Source: Vitis vinifera (taxonomy: Eukaryota > Streptophyta > Magnoliopsida > Vitales > Vitaceae). Taken from it: a stretch of 64,000 bases of DNA. Positions within the stretch are counted from its first letter, which is position 1. Every line of letters begins with the position of its first letter. Of this stretch, positions 48,989 to 59,559 are shown piece by piece. The stretch is from contig NC_081811.1 in assembly GCF_030704535.1 (NCBI RefSeq), positions 4,691,001 to 4,755,000 of the forward strand, written 5' to 3'. The notes under the pieces were generated by a model. It was given only the letters and a program-made list of their open reading frames with translations. It had not been told where the DNA came from and made no database searches. The position numbers and the translations under genes were made by a program.

Positions 48989-50989
48989 TGTAAAGATTTC
49001 GGAGAACCAGGGGTTTTCGGGGGTAATTAGATAGGATTTTGGGATCAACAATCAAGTTCCATCGCACAATTCACAAATTTCCCAATAAAAAAACTAGGGT
49101 TTCTACGCTCTGATTTCGATTCCGAACTAGCGAATTGAAAAATTCAGATTTCTTTGGCATCGATTCTTCATGAAGACGAATTGGGGATTAGGGCTTTTTC
49201 GAGCGCGAAAGTTTAGAGCAGTACCATTCGGATCCGAGTACTTAGTGTCACCCGCGGGTGAAATAACTGCAATGCTTCTGTCAAACATCTCGGATGGACT
49301 ACAATTACCTTTTGATGCAGTATTTTACAGTTACAACGGGTTTTTCCCCTAATCTGTATGTGATTAATACTAATCTCTCCTTAATTTATTCATGTTATTA
49401 TTAACAAGTCTACTTCAATAAAAATAAATAAGGACATTAATTAACAAGTCTACTTTGAAATAAGAACAACTGTAGTTTAATTTCATCATAGATAATAAGG
49501 ACTAAGAGATGTTTAGTATGTGAAAATTGGTAGTTTTACTAAAAGAATATAGATAATTAACCATTAAATATTTTTTTTTGATGGATTTATTTGAGATATT
49601 TAATAACGAATGTTTAATATTCAAGTAAATTAAAAAATAAATGTAAAATTATTTTTTATAGAGTCTGGTAAAATTTAATACTTATTATTTAATGATTTAA
49701 ATTAACTTTAAATCAGATTATACTTTAATTTGTTGACTTAAAACTTATTAATTAATTATTATTTTTAAGTATCTAAATTATTTAATAAAATTAATTTAAA
49801 ATTTATTTTAAAATATCAAATTTACATATTTATTATCATAGATTATAAGTAAGGTAAAGAAAATCAATTAATAATGAAGACTATAGAGTAATGAAGTAGA
49901 TCGTGAAAGTAAAAATGTAAAATAAATATATGAGTTTAATAATAAATTAATTACTTTTACTTATTACTTTAGGTTATTTTTTATTTTAAATCATATTATT
50001 AAGTTATTTTATTAAATATACTTAATTTATTTAATGACTTAAATTAAGTTATTAAGTCATTTTAAGTTATTTGGTTGATTTATTAAACATATACTTGTAA
50101 TATAACTTTGGATAAGATCCTCTATCATGATTTCAAACACTCCGAGTTCACAAAAATATTCTTATACCTTCTATACAAATATGGATTATGAAACATCATT
50201 ATATAATATAAACTATCGGTAGAGTTTTGTATAAGGAGATTATTTCTACAATTTTTCATATATTGTTTATGTTTTTTTATATATATAATTTTGGTTACAT
50301 TTTTATAATATAATTATATTGTTATTTATATTTTAATTTTTATGGTAAATTAAATGCTATGAAATTATGTCCTTTAGGTGTGATTTAAATACATTTATAT
50401 ATAAAAAAAACCATTTAAAAATTTGAAGTATTAAAAAAAGTTTATATCTCAAATTTTAAAGTTGACATTATTTTTACTCAGACTCAATTATAATCTATTT
50501 AAACTTTTGTGTGTGCTTCCACTTATAATACTCATCCAAAAAAATTAGTGACGAAAATAATTATTCAAAGAAAAACTCTAATTCAACTCTCCAAAAAACA
50601 ATTTTTGAAAATAATTTTTTAATTTTTTAATTTTATTTTTAATTATATAATTTAAAAAATAATAATTATGAGAAATAAATTAAAAAAATAAAAGATATTT
50701 TTTGAAAATATTTTTCTTATTTAGAAGAAACATAGAATTGTTTTAAAAGAAAATTCCTAACCAGACCTAGAATTTCCAAAAAACACGGCAACGCCTTTTC
50801 ACTTGAAAAGCGCTCTAGCCTCTAGGCTCTAGCATATTCTCACAGTGTACCGGACAGAGTTGACCGGGCCATCCAGTGGCCCATCTAAGTTGCTTTTCTG
50901 ACATGGTGGGCCCTGGGCCTGTTCGTGACAGGCCCACCTTGACAGCCCACTGCCTAACCCAACTTTCCCTACATAAACCCAACACCCCC
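48989..50989. other. Spacer between SWC4 and TAS3 (head to head)
   Basis: The first 100-250 bases would be the SWC4 5' untranslated region and promoter. From 49.35 to 50.76 kb the DNA is extremely A/T-rich and no gene is seen. From 50.78 to 50.95 kb it turns G/C-rich, with several GGCCCA/TGGGCC motifs of the TCP-bound site-II type and a CATAAA near 50975. This looks like the TAS3 promoter. Confidence 0.5.
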
Positions 50990-51197
50990 TCCTCACTTCC
51001 CTCTCTGAGAAAAGCCATTAAGTGAAAGCCTCTAAAAAGGTATGCCAAAAGAGAAAAAAAAAATCTCTCTTTCTCTCGTAATCTTTCCCTTCCACAATCC
51101 CACAATTCTCACACTATGAGTCCTGAATTATGGTTTTCTGATCATATATATAAGTATACTTACCAGGGTTTTTCTTCAATTTTCTTTTTCAGGTACT

Positions 51198-51284
51198 ATG
51201 AGTGATGCTGCCATCTATGAAAACCCTATGGTCGACAACTACTCAAGGGAAAGAAAAAGTGCTCATGGATGGAGCCATGGTTGA
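51198..51284 (+). CDS. Upstream short ORF in TAS3 leader
   Basis: A 28-codon frame, MSDAAIYENPMVDN and onward to a TGA at 51282. It starts 6 bases after the putative intron acceptor and overlaps the next short ORF in another frame. Coding use is uncertain; it may only tune which start the ribosome reaches. Confidence 0.3.
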   Translation: MSDAAIYENPMVDNYSRERKSAHGWSHG

Positions 51285-51339
51285 GATTCAGATCAGAATG
51301 GGAAGTTTTTTGGCATTACTAGTGATAAGGTGGCATTAA
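51217..51339 (+). CDS. Short ORF ending at the 5' miR390 site
   Basis: A 40-codon frame from the ATG at 51217, or 24 codons from the in-frame ATG at 51265, reads up to TAA at 51337-51339, exactly three bases before the 5' miR390 site. A short ORF stopping just before this site is a reported feature of plant TAS3 RNAs. Ribosomes halt there against the AGO7-miR390-SGS3 complex, which helps siRNA production. The peptide (ending LALLVIRWH) has no known role. What matters is probably the stop position. This assignment rests on the position and on the known feature of the family. Confidence 0.6.
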   Translation: MKTLWSTTTQGKEKVLMDGAMVEIQIRMGSFLALLVIRWH

Positions 51340-51342
51340 TTT

Positions 51343-51363
51343 GGCGCTATCCTACCTGAGCTT
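51343..51363 (+). promoter_or_regulatory. 5' miR390 site, non-cleavable type
   Basis: Begins GGCGCTATCC and ends CCTGAGCTT, the exact complement of miR390 except for two central bases (TA in place of CT, opposite miRNA positions 10-11). Central mismatches at the 5' site, which block slicing but allow AGO7 binding, are the norm for TAS3. Confidence 0.95.
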
Positions 51364-51430
51364 ATTAAATTAAGTGTTATGTTGTTATCCCTTTCCCGGT
51401 TGTGTTTCCTTTTGTTCGGGTCATTACTTC

Positions 51431-51472
51431 TTCTTGACCTTGTAAGACCTTTTCTTGACCTTGTAAGACCCC
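51431..51472 (+). ncRNA. Tandem tasiR-ARF pair
   Basis: TTCTTGACCTTGTAAGACC starts at 51431 and again at 51452, so two 21-nt units abut exactly. The first ends TT, the second CC. These equal the D8 and D7 siRNAs of other TAS3 genes, which target ARF2, ARF3 and ARF4 transcripts. Confidence 0.96.
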
Positions 51473-51588
51473 GGGCAAAATCCGCTATCCTTATTATATC
51501 AGTCGAGAAGGACTTCCTATTAGACACTACTGATAAAGAGTTCAATAATCAATACTTGATGTCCCCAACCTACTCGTCATCTCCTTCA

Positions 51589-51609
51589 TTGCCTATCCCT
51601 CCTGAGCTG
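51589..51609 (+). promoter_or_regulatory. 3' miR390 site, cleavable
   Basis: Contains CTATCCCTCCTGAGCT, 16 bases fully complementary to miR390 and spanning the slicing point. Mismatches lie at the four 5'-most positions and at the last base. Expected cut between 51599 and 51600. Confidence 0.94.
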
Positions 51610-51900
51610 TTTGAATTACACTACCAACTTGAAAAAACCCTTTCTAAGTTCTCATGGAAGGACTGCAACTCTTATTTGATTAGGGTCTTAAACATCTTAT
51701 GCCTATAGCTTTTTTTTTTTTTGGGTTCTCATGCAGGCCAAGAAAGTTGTTTCTTTCTCGTTATGTAATTTTTTTTTTCTTTGTAGTGGAAGCTTTTATC
51801 TATGATCGAATCATATCTTCATACACTGTGTTATTGGTCTAATCTTTTTGCTTTTTTTTTTTTTTAACTTTTCGTTTTCCTTTCCGAGCTTATCACATTC

Positions 51901-54900
51901 ATGAGGTGGTAAGAACTTCACTGTACTTACTGTCTTCTTTTTTTTCCTGTGAGTATTTGTCTCAGAGCATGTGCTGCAATTTCATGTGGCAGTGGGTCTT
52001 TTTCACAAACCCACCAGCTATTGTCCCATTAATTCTTTCTTTTCAGTCTTTTTTTTGGCCTTCTCGATGGACTACACTTGGTCATGGCATATCTTCAGAG
52101 TTCAGACCACTGAACGTACCACTACTGCATATTCCTAAAGACATGAGGAAAGGGCCAGCTGATGAGCTCACCCATCTCTTTTAGTACTGTAAATGAGACA
52201 AATTCCCATGCTTGATTACCAAAACGCATCACCCATGGTTTACTTTTAAGTAATTAAAAAACAAAACTAAAGGGTATATTCACAAATTTTTTATATGGGT
52301 TTGAAAGAAAAAGCCCCAGCAGAAACCATTAGGGAAAGAACCAAAATTTTTATGGTAAGGGAAAATAATATACAACAAAATTATTAAAATGTCAATAGTG
52401 CAGTATGATTGAATTACAGACCAAGTCACACTTCTGAAAGGGATGGAACAAAAACTGGCGGGCTTGCAAATCATTCTTTGTGGTTTTTTTCTACTTTTCC
52501 TTCTGATAATCTCAACATTACCCAATTTAGACCCCCTTGTCTGCTGCAAGAATCTCATGTTAGTCCTGAAAAGATTCACCCACGTGGTGGGCCATTTTCT
52601 TTTCCCCTGAGAAAACAACTTGTTTGATATAGTTTTTATCCTTGTAGCCCTGTTGAATATTACCAAGGGACACCTGCAAGAATCTCAAAAAAGATGCCTG
52701 GTTTTTCAGAGATGCCCATTGTTTCCTTTAGGCTTTAGCATTAGAGGAGGTGATGACCTTCCATTTATTCTTTGGAGGCTTACTTTCCAAGAAATAATCT
52801 GGCAGTCCCATGTCTCAATCATCTCATACAACACACACCCTGTTGGTGTGTTACAGTCACAATGATATACATGGAGTCATTCAGATGTGCAGTAGAGACC
52901 ATCTTTTCTAAGATTCTTTGGGTTTTGGCATTTCTTCTACCACATCTACCAAATAGAACTCAAACAACTATATAATCTTTCAAGGGAAAAAAAGCTATAA
53001 AGGATTTAGGTTATGATTAAGGCGCCCATGAAGTCCTCACACCCATCAATTTTCTTTACAAGAAATGATGGTGAGGCTGAGAAGTGATTACAAAGGTAAA
53101 AAAAGAAGGAAAGATTAAGACATGATTCAAATTCAAGTCCTCTTTTTAGCTTGATGCCACTAGGGTTTGTCTCCATACGTAGGTGGCTACCTCCCCCACA
53201 CCATCTTCTCAGACACTCATGACAAGGCACTCAATTATGGTGCGTCCTTCATCTTCCGGCCACTATATGAGCCATGGGGTTTGATGGACTTTTTCCAAGT
53301 GTAAGGCACATGAAAGAGGTCATCTTTTCAAAAGCCATTTCCACCTTTTGGGTAACATACGAACATGGGGGTGAGCCATTTGACTATATGCGCAAGGAAG
53401 AGATAAAAAAATGTGTCTCCCGGGGTTGGATTTTTTGTCTTGAAAAGGGAGAAAATGACACTCCCATAACACTTCCAATCATCTCCCCTATACCCTAAAT
53501 ATTGGATCTAACCCCACTCAATGCCCCTCTTGATGTAGCGGGGTGCCGGGTACCCCACCTACTGTTTGGAGCAATATGTGTCGAAAGGAGGTCCCCTTTT
53601 CCCATTTTCGGATGGTCGACACGTCCATTGATTACCACCAATTATTTCTTTCCTTTTTTTTTTTTTTTTTTCAAACCATACGTAATTCTAATCGCTTTCA
53701 TTTTCGTAGGAAGATTTGTTTTGCACTGGTTTAATTCGAGGAATCCAAAGTTGAGCTATTCCAATTCAGTAGGTGAGAGTGTAAGTAGGGTCCCACGTGG
53801 GTGGGGACCGTGGGGTTGCATTAAACCAGTTTAGTCAGAGGAATCCTAGGTCCAGTTATTCTAATTTCAAGCCATTACTGCCTGCTCAAATAATTCTCTT
53901 AAATTTTAACATTTTTTTTTTACCATCATGTTTGTAGGTATTCTATTCGATGTGAAGAGGTAATAATACTAAGTTACAAATTTACAATATATCGTGCTCT
54001 AGTGAACATACATATAGAGAAAAATTATAAGGGTATAAAAGTAATTTCACATTCCGATAATTAAATTTGTATGATGAAATCTATACCATTAGATGAAAGT
54101 GTAAATAAATATAATTCAAAAACAAAAATAGAAATAACATGAATAAATGAGACATTTATGGCGTCTTTTCATATAATCACTCATATTTTCTTTGATTCCA
54201 TATTATAATGGTAGGCATCATCCATGATGTAATCACGAGCGTAGCATGGTGAATGCATCTGATTGTAAAAGCCAGGGTGGAGGGAGGGAACACTATAGTC
54301 CACCCTCACCTGGCCAAATGAATTTATGCCTCAATGGGCCCACTGAGTACAATTGGGCCCTGTATTAGGCATACAGATGGATTAGACCAGGCCTGACAGG
54401 CCACAAGGACCTTTGGCCCTACTTTTTAATGCTAGAGGGTCGACAGAGACGAAAAATGTCTATTAGAAAGAAGTGAAAATGGAAATCGGATCTATAAGAA
54501 AAGTGGGTGGTTTGTGTCTTCATTTTAGTTTGGCTCGGCTCGCTCTGTTGTGGGTCTTGAGCATACTCAGCTTATATCTAATGGGCCCACCCAACAAAAT
54601 CCACTTTGTAACCTATTTGGGCCATGTTTTGGCTAGTGCTGTGATGGGCTAGCTCGAGTGTGGCCCACAGATCTGGCTTCAGGCCTTTGTGGCCCTATCC
54701 AGCTTTTCCTATCCAAACATAAGGGGCCGTTTGGAAGTGATTTCGATGATGAAAGTGCTTTTAGCTTGTAACACTTTTTATTAGTAGTATTTTTATCATA
54801 CATCTTGTATAATACAATCCACAAAAAGTGATTTGATAATGTTTTTGATGATATATTATATGACAAAAAATTAATTTTGAAAAGAAATACCAATCAAGTA

Positions 54901-55844
54901 TTTGTCTAAGAATTGCTTCTAAGTTATTTCCCAAATTTTAAAAGTGATTAATCAAATTTTGTCAAATATTTAATTTTTAAAAAGTGTTTCTAATCTTTTC
55001 ACTATCATTTCCAACCAAATAGATCATAAAATTGGGAGTGGATGTGATTGTAAAGCCAAAATTTACCCTCTTACAATTTACTTCATAACAAAATTAATTA
55101 TAAACCAACAAATAAATTATTTGTTTAAAAATATAAGTACCAATTCTTATTAAGGCACAAATTGAAAATTATCTATTAAGAGTAGTCAAATATGATGTAT
55201 TAATTCTAACTATTAATTCTTATTAAGGCATAAACTAAGACTAGTCAAATACGATTTATTAATTTTCTCTAAATGTTAACTTTAATTAAGAAATAATAAT
55301 ATATAAATTATCGAAGTATGATATTTTTAATCCCTATAAGTTGGAACCATTCCAAAGTCCTTAGGCACAATTTAGAAAATAATTTTAGAAGACAATTTAA
55401 AAAGTAGAAATTAGAGATGAGCTTTTCAAGGGAGATTTAAAGTTTTTTGAAATTTTCAAAGAAGGCTTCAAATTATCTTCGAATATTCAAAGTTTTTAAA
55501 AAAAATCTTCAATTTTTTCAAAGTGTCTTCAAAATGACAATATCTTCAAAGCTTCAAAATTGAAATTTGCAAATTACTTCTTCCATGATCAAGTTGGTCA
55601 AACCCTTGTTTGACATTGTTTAATTCAAGACCTAAGTCATATAAATGCTTAAGTTACATTAAGTCCCAAGTTTACCCAAAACCCAAGTTTGTCAAGGTTC
55701 AATTTTAATTCACATTGGGGCTTCAATTAAACAAAAACCTAGGTGACAATAAGGTCTAAGTCATACAAGGCTCAAGTTAAGCCAAGACTCATATCACATT
55801 AAGTTAAATCCAAGTTAACCTCTCATGACATCAAATCTTTTACA
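51901..55844. other. Gene-poor region downstream of TAS3
   Basis: No convincing gene. Short open frames at 51.9-53.8 kb lack recognisable domains or splice context. Runs of T occur near 51708-51722, 51850, 53653-53671 and 53911. A stretch beginning GGGGCCGTTTGGAAGTG near 54723 and running to about 55030 looks like a short, decayed transposon-type repeat. The part at about 55.55-55.82 kb has loosely repeated CAAGTT/AAGTC motifs. Confidence 0.4.
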
Positions 55845-57215
55845 TGTTGGGAAGTGTTTCAAATTTTTAATCAAAATAAATTTCTTTGTTGTAGAAGGAA
55901 TACTATATAAAAAATTCCCTAAGTTTATATGTGCTTATAATTAGATCGAATGAAAAAAGTTAGTAGAAGTATCTCTATAAATATTCTATTTCATAAGGTA
56001 AAAAAAAATTATGAAAGAGATGTGGACTGATGAAGACTATACGTGATGGTGAGGAAGAGAGCAAGAGATACCCGATAGAGTAAGATCACTCACTATGATG
56101 TAAATATGAGATAGAATAAGAGACATTCGATGGAGCAAAAGGGCTCATGGTTTAGGATAGAGATATAAAGAGTGGAGAAATGTGAGATATTTCGAGACTC
56201 AATAATCATATTTGTTTTTATGCTCTATAATATTTTTTTTATCATATAGTGGAATATTATTTCTCACACATGAAAGTAGATATGGTTGATTGAACTGTGC
56301 TAATAACTATTGTACCTTTGCGTATGAATTGTTTTATTTTATGCTCTTCTATTAATATATTTAAATTAAAACTTCTGCTGACCTAGCAAGTAATATTAGA
56401 GCTTCAAGTGGTACAACAGGTGTTATTAAAGCTTTTGTTGGCCGAATGAGTGGTATCAAAACTTTGGTTAAAAATGTTTGAAAGAACCTTGATTGAAAAT
56501 GTCTAAACAAGCCTTGTTTGAAGATTTTAGGAAGAAAAAAAAAAAAAGAATAGAACATAAAAGAGGATTGCAGAAAAGAACTTTTGTTAATGTGAAGTTA
56601 ATTATCCTCTTATCAGAATGTAATAATATAAAAAATAAGAGAATTGTGATGCATGACGAAACCATGGTGCAAGAAGGCATGAAGGAAACAACGGTATAAA
56701 AGGAGAGCAACATGTACAAGGAAACCATATATCATGGAGAGATGGAAGATTGAGTTAATGAAATTTGATTTATAGGGGAAATTATTGAGAAGTATTTCAA
56801 ATTTCTAATTAGAATAAATTTCCTTTTGTAGAAGAACTACTATATAAAATATTTTTTAAGTTTATAAGTTGTTGTTATTAATTTTCTTATTGAATAAGGA
56901 AATTTACTAAGAATATCTCTATGCATATTCTAAATTATGAGGAGGAAAAGTTATGAGAGAGATATGAGTTTATGAAGACTGGATATTGGTGAGGAAGTGT
57001 ACAAGACACTTAGACCAAAAGGCGTATGGTTTAAGATATGAATACAAGGAGTAAAGAAATGTAAGGTATTTTGAAACCTAATAATAGCATCTGTTTATAT
57101 TATTTGTAATATTTTTTTATTGTATATTAGAATGTTATCATTCATTTATAAGTATAGATGTCGTTGGTCGAACCACATTAAAACATTTTGTATCTTTGTG
57201 TATGATTTGTCATTA
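55845..57215 (+). mobile_element. Short non-coding LTR element (TRIM-like), decayed
   Basis: Two long direct repeats, about 55845-56335 and 56783-57215, enclose about 450 bp without coding capacity. The left repeat starts TGTTGGGAAG and the right TATTGAGAAG; both go on with the same order of motifs (TTTGTTGTAGAAG-like, ACTATATAAAA, TTATGAAAGAGAT-like, GTACCTTTG-like). A purine run AGGGGAAA (56774-56781) lies just before the right repeat. Primer-site-like TGGTATCAAA occurs in the inner part at 56451, with two weaker forms before it. The repeats are quite diverged, so the element is old. No target duplication was found, and the ends are approximate. Length and lack of genes suggest a TRIM or similar non-autonomous Copia-type relic. 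Confidence 0.6.
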
Positions 57216-59170
57216 CAAAAAAAAAAAAAAAAAAAAACCAATTTTCTTTTCTTTTTATCTTATCTTATCAATATCTTAATAAAAATGTAACTTTTTGTCT
57301 TATCAATTTTTAACTTTATTACAATATTCAAATATAATTTTTCACACAAAAATAAAATCAAATTAATTTTTGCAAATTTTGAATAACTTTTTTCTTAAAA
57401 ACAATCCAAACTACATCACTTTCACATGATTTGGACAAGACATGAATGTATTATACATTAACAAATATTCCATTAAGAAAAAACCAAATATAACTTAAAT
57501 AGTTTTGATTCTTATTGAACATGAATTGTTACTCAAAAATGAAACTAAAAACATAAAAATCACTTAATTTGGATATAATTAAACAGTTTAAATACATAAG
57601 CTTTATTGATATTTAAGTCGAATTCAATTCTATTTAGATTTCAAACAAAAAAAAAAAGGAAAAATTAATACTACCTAAGATTTGAGTCAAGTTCTAGGTA
57701 GGTTTGATGAGAAATTTAAAAAATAAAATAAAATAAATTGTCCTTTCAAAGTAATTGTTTTAAAGACTATTTGAAAAAAATGAAGTATGAAAAAAGTTTT
57801 ATTATCTAAAATTTTAAAAATTAATTTTTAATAATACAAGTTAAATTTACATTTTTAATATAAGAGTTATTATATTTTTAAACACATGATATAAAGTATA
57901 CATAAACTAAAATTAAGATAAAATTTTGAAATAATTTTAAAATATTTTAGGGTTTATTTGATAACCATTTTTAAAAACGGTCTTTTATTCTTAAAAAAAA
58001 ATGTGTTTGACAATAAAAAATTGTTTTCTATTTTCTATTCTTAAGAACAGAAAACACTATTTCTATTTTTAAGAACAAGAGGTATAATATTTTTAAAGAA
58101 CATCTTTTAGTTGTTTTCATTTTTTTTAATAATTATTTAAAAAAATAATTATACAAATATATATAATTATTAAAAATAAAATAATAGATATAAAAATTAT
58201 TTTAAAAATATTTAAAAAAAGTTAAAAAATGTTTCTAAACAGACTTTTATTTTATAAAATATTAAAGAATAATTTTTAAAAACTATTATTGAAAACTGTG
58301 TTTCAAAAAAGGTTACTAAACATAACATTACTTTTTTCAATATTTCTTATTAATTAATCAAGCAAAGAAATTCCTATCCCTTTCTACTTGTACCCATTTT
58401 TAGTATTTCTTAATATTCAAACAATCACATGATTGTCATGGATTACTTTTGAATGCTGATTGTAACAACTAATAAATTTTTTATGTGAGTCAACAATCAC
58501 ACTAAGTGGATGATTGATAACTTCACAAAAATAAGGTTGAAAGATAATGACAAGACGTGTAAGTTATGAGGGGAGAAGAACAAGTCTTAGGGGCCAAACA
58601 TATACTTGTAATTAGTGTGTACTCTTGAGTGATTCCGATGATCATGTGCTCAATCTGGAATTCTCAGGAGGGGTCTAGAGTTTTCTACATAACCAGCTCA
58701 GAGCTTGAACACTGAACCAATTTTTGTGCTTCAAATACAATAACCATCCAAAATGCAAACACCCAAAAGGAAAGAACGTACGTTTAAATTTTTTTGAATG
58801 GTCATGCTTGAATTGTCCTCTCCGAAGATGTACACTACCTGTTTGTCGTTTTGCCATTCGCAACAAAATTATTTGTATCATTTCAAAAGAGCTTTGTCTC
58901 TTCTTTGCAAGGTCTATTGATCTATTTGGTACATTGGGCCGGACCCAATCTACTCACAATCATGCATCAAAGACCGGCAGTATGGTTGGCAAGTGGCTTT
59001 TGAGTCCCACATGTATATCCTACGTTGGATTGAGAAAAAGATTCCCCACACGGAATATAAAGAGAGTTTCTCTTAATCATATAGACGTGGTTTGAACTAC
59101 AAGAACTTATTCAATCTAAAATGATTGATATCAATATAAAAGAAAACAGGTCATTATAAATTATATTAAA
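57216..59170. other. A/T-rich spacer with dispersed repeats
   Basis: No gene seen. The stretch at 57.95-58.33 kb has the same run of TTTGATAACCATTTTTAAAAA-like and AAGAACAGAAAAC-like motifs as the upstream blocks of the patatin genes. From about 58.9 kb, a CCCACAT motif followed by a GAGAGTTTCTC stretch recalls plant LTR sequence. Confidence 0.4.
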
Positions 59171-59174
59171 ACTT

Positions 59175-59550
59175 AGGCACTTTAAAGTCATAAAGGTTCG
59201 TTGGACTCAAAGCTGACAATACCCTTATTCATCATGCTTGAACCAAAGCAAAAGTCATGATATAATGAAGGGTTCTAAAGTTGTAAAAGTATATTAGATA
59301 AAAAGGCAATGATATATGTATCCATTGAGCTTGAATCGAAGTGAAAGTTATGGAATAATGGAAGACTAAAAACTCATTGGGTTCAGAGTCGATAATATTC
59401 GTATTCATAATGCTTGATTCAAAGCAAAAGTGATGCTATGATGGAGGGCTTTAGAGCCGTGAGGGTTCATTGGTTTCAAGGCCGACAATATCTATATTCA
59501 CTGTGGTTGGACTGGAGTGGAAGTCCTGGTATAATGGAGGGTACCATCAT
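59175..59550. repeat. Four-unit degenerate tandem repeat, ~90 bp
   Basis: The motif 'GACAAT, TATTCAT, GCTTGA, AAAGT, ATAATGGAGGG' returns four times, with anchors near 59215, 59305, 59391 and 59484 (spacings about 90, 86 and 93). Together with the CCCACAT motif upstream and the CCTTTACCCATATTTAAAGG stretch near 59610, this looks like part of an old LTR with internal repeats. Units differ by 20-30% by eye. Confidence 0.6.
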
Positions 59551-59559
59551 GGATAATGG

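Larger units (their letters stand above)
50990..51900 (+). ncRNA. TAS3: TAS3 trans-acting siRNA precursor
   Basis: All hallmarks of the TAS3 family lie within 270 bases in the right order: a 5' miR390 site (51343-51363) with central mismatches, two abutting 21-nt tasiR-ARF units (51431-51451 and 51452-51472) and a 3' miR390 site (51589-51609) that is fully paired at the cleavage point. In known plants the AGO7-miR390 complex binds both sites and cuts the 3' one. RDR6, SGS3 and DCL4 turn the product into phased siRNAs, and tasiR-ARF silences ARF2/3/4, setting leaf polarity and phase change. A likely 5' intron (51040-51192) precedes the short ORF. Transcript ends are estimates; the 5' end is placed downstream of the G/C-rich promoter and the 3' end is not visible. 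It stands apart from the duplicated array and is single-copy here. Confidence 0.95.

Noticed and set aside
52280-52666. A 128-codon minus-strand open frame downstream of TAS3.
   Set aside because: Composition changes along its length, no motif is recognisable, and open frames on both strands overlap. Probably chance.
53274-53834. Two plus-strand open frames of 74 and 110 codons.
   Set aside because: They include low-complexity poly-T translated as Phe runs and no conserved motif.
54723-55030. GGGGCCGTTTGG start suggestive of a small DNA transposon.
   Set aside because: I could not find a matching inverted end or target duplication, so it is mentioned only as repeat-like.
59000-59060. CCCACAT motif followed by an A/T-rich TATA-like stretch, resembling a plant U-snRNA promoter.
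   Set aside because: Only part of the upstream element is present, spacing is wrong and no snRNA sequence follows; it fits an old LTR better.
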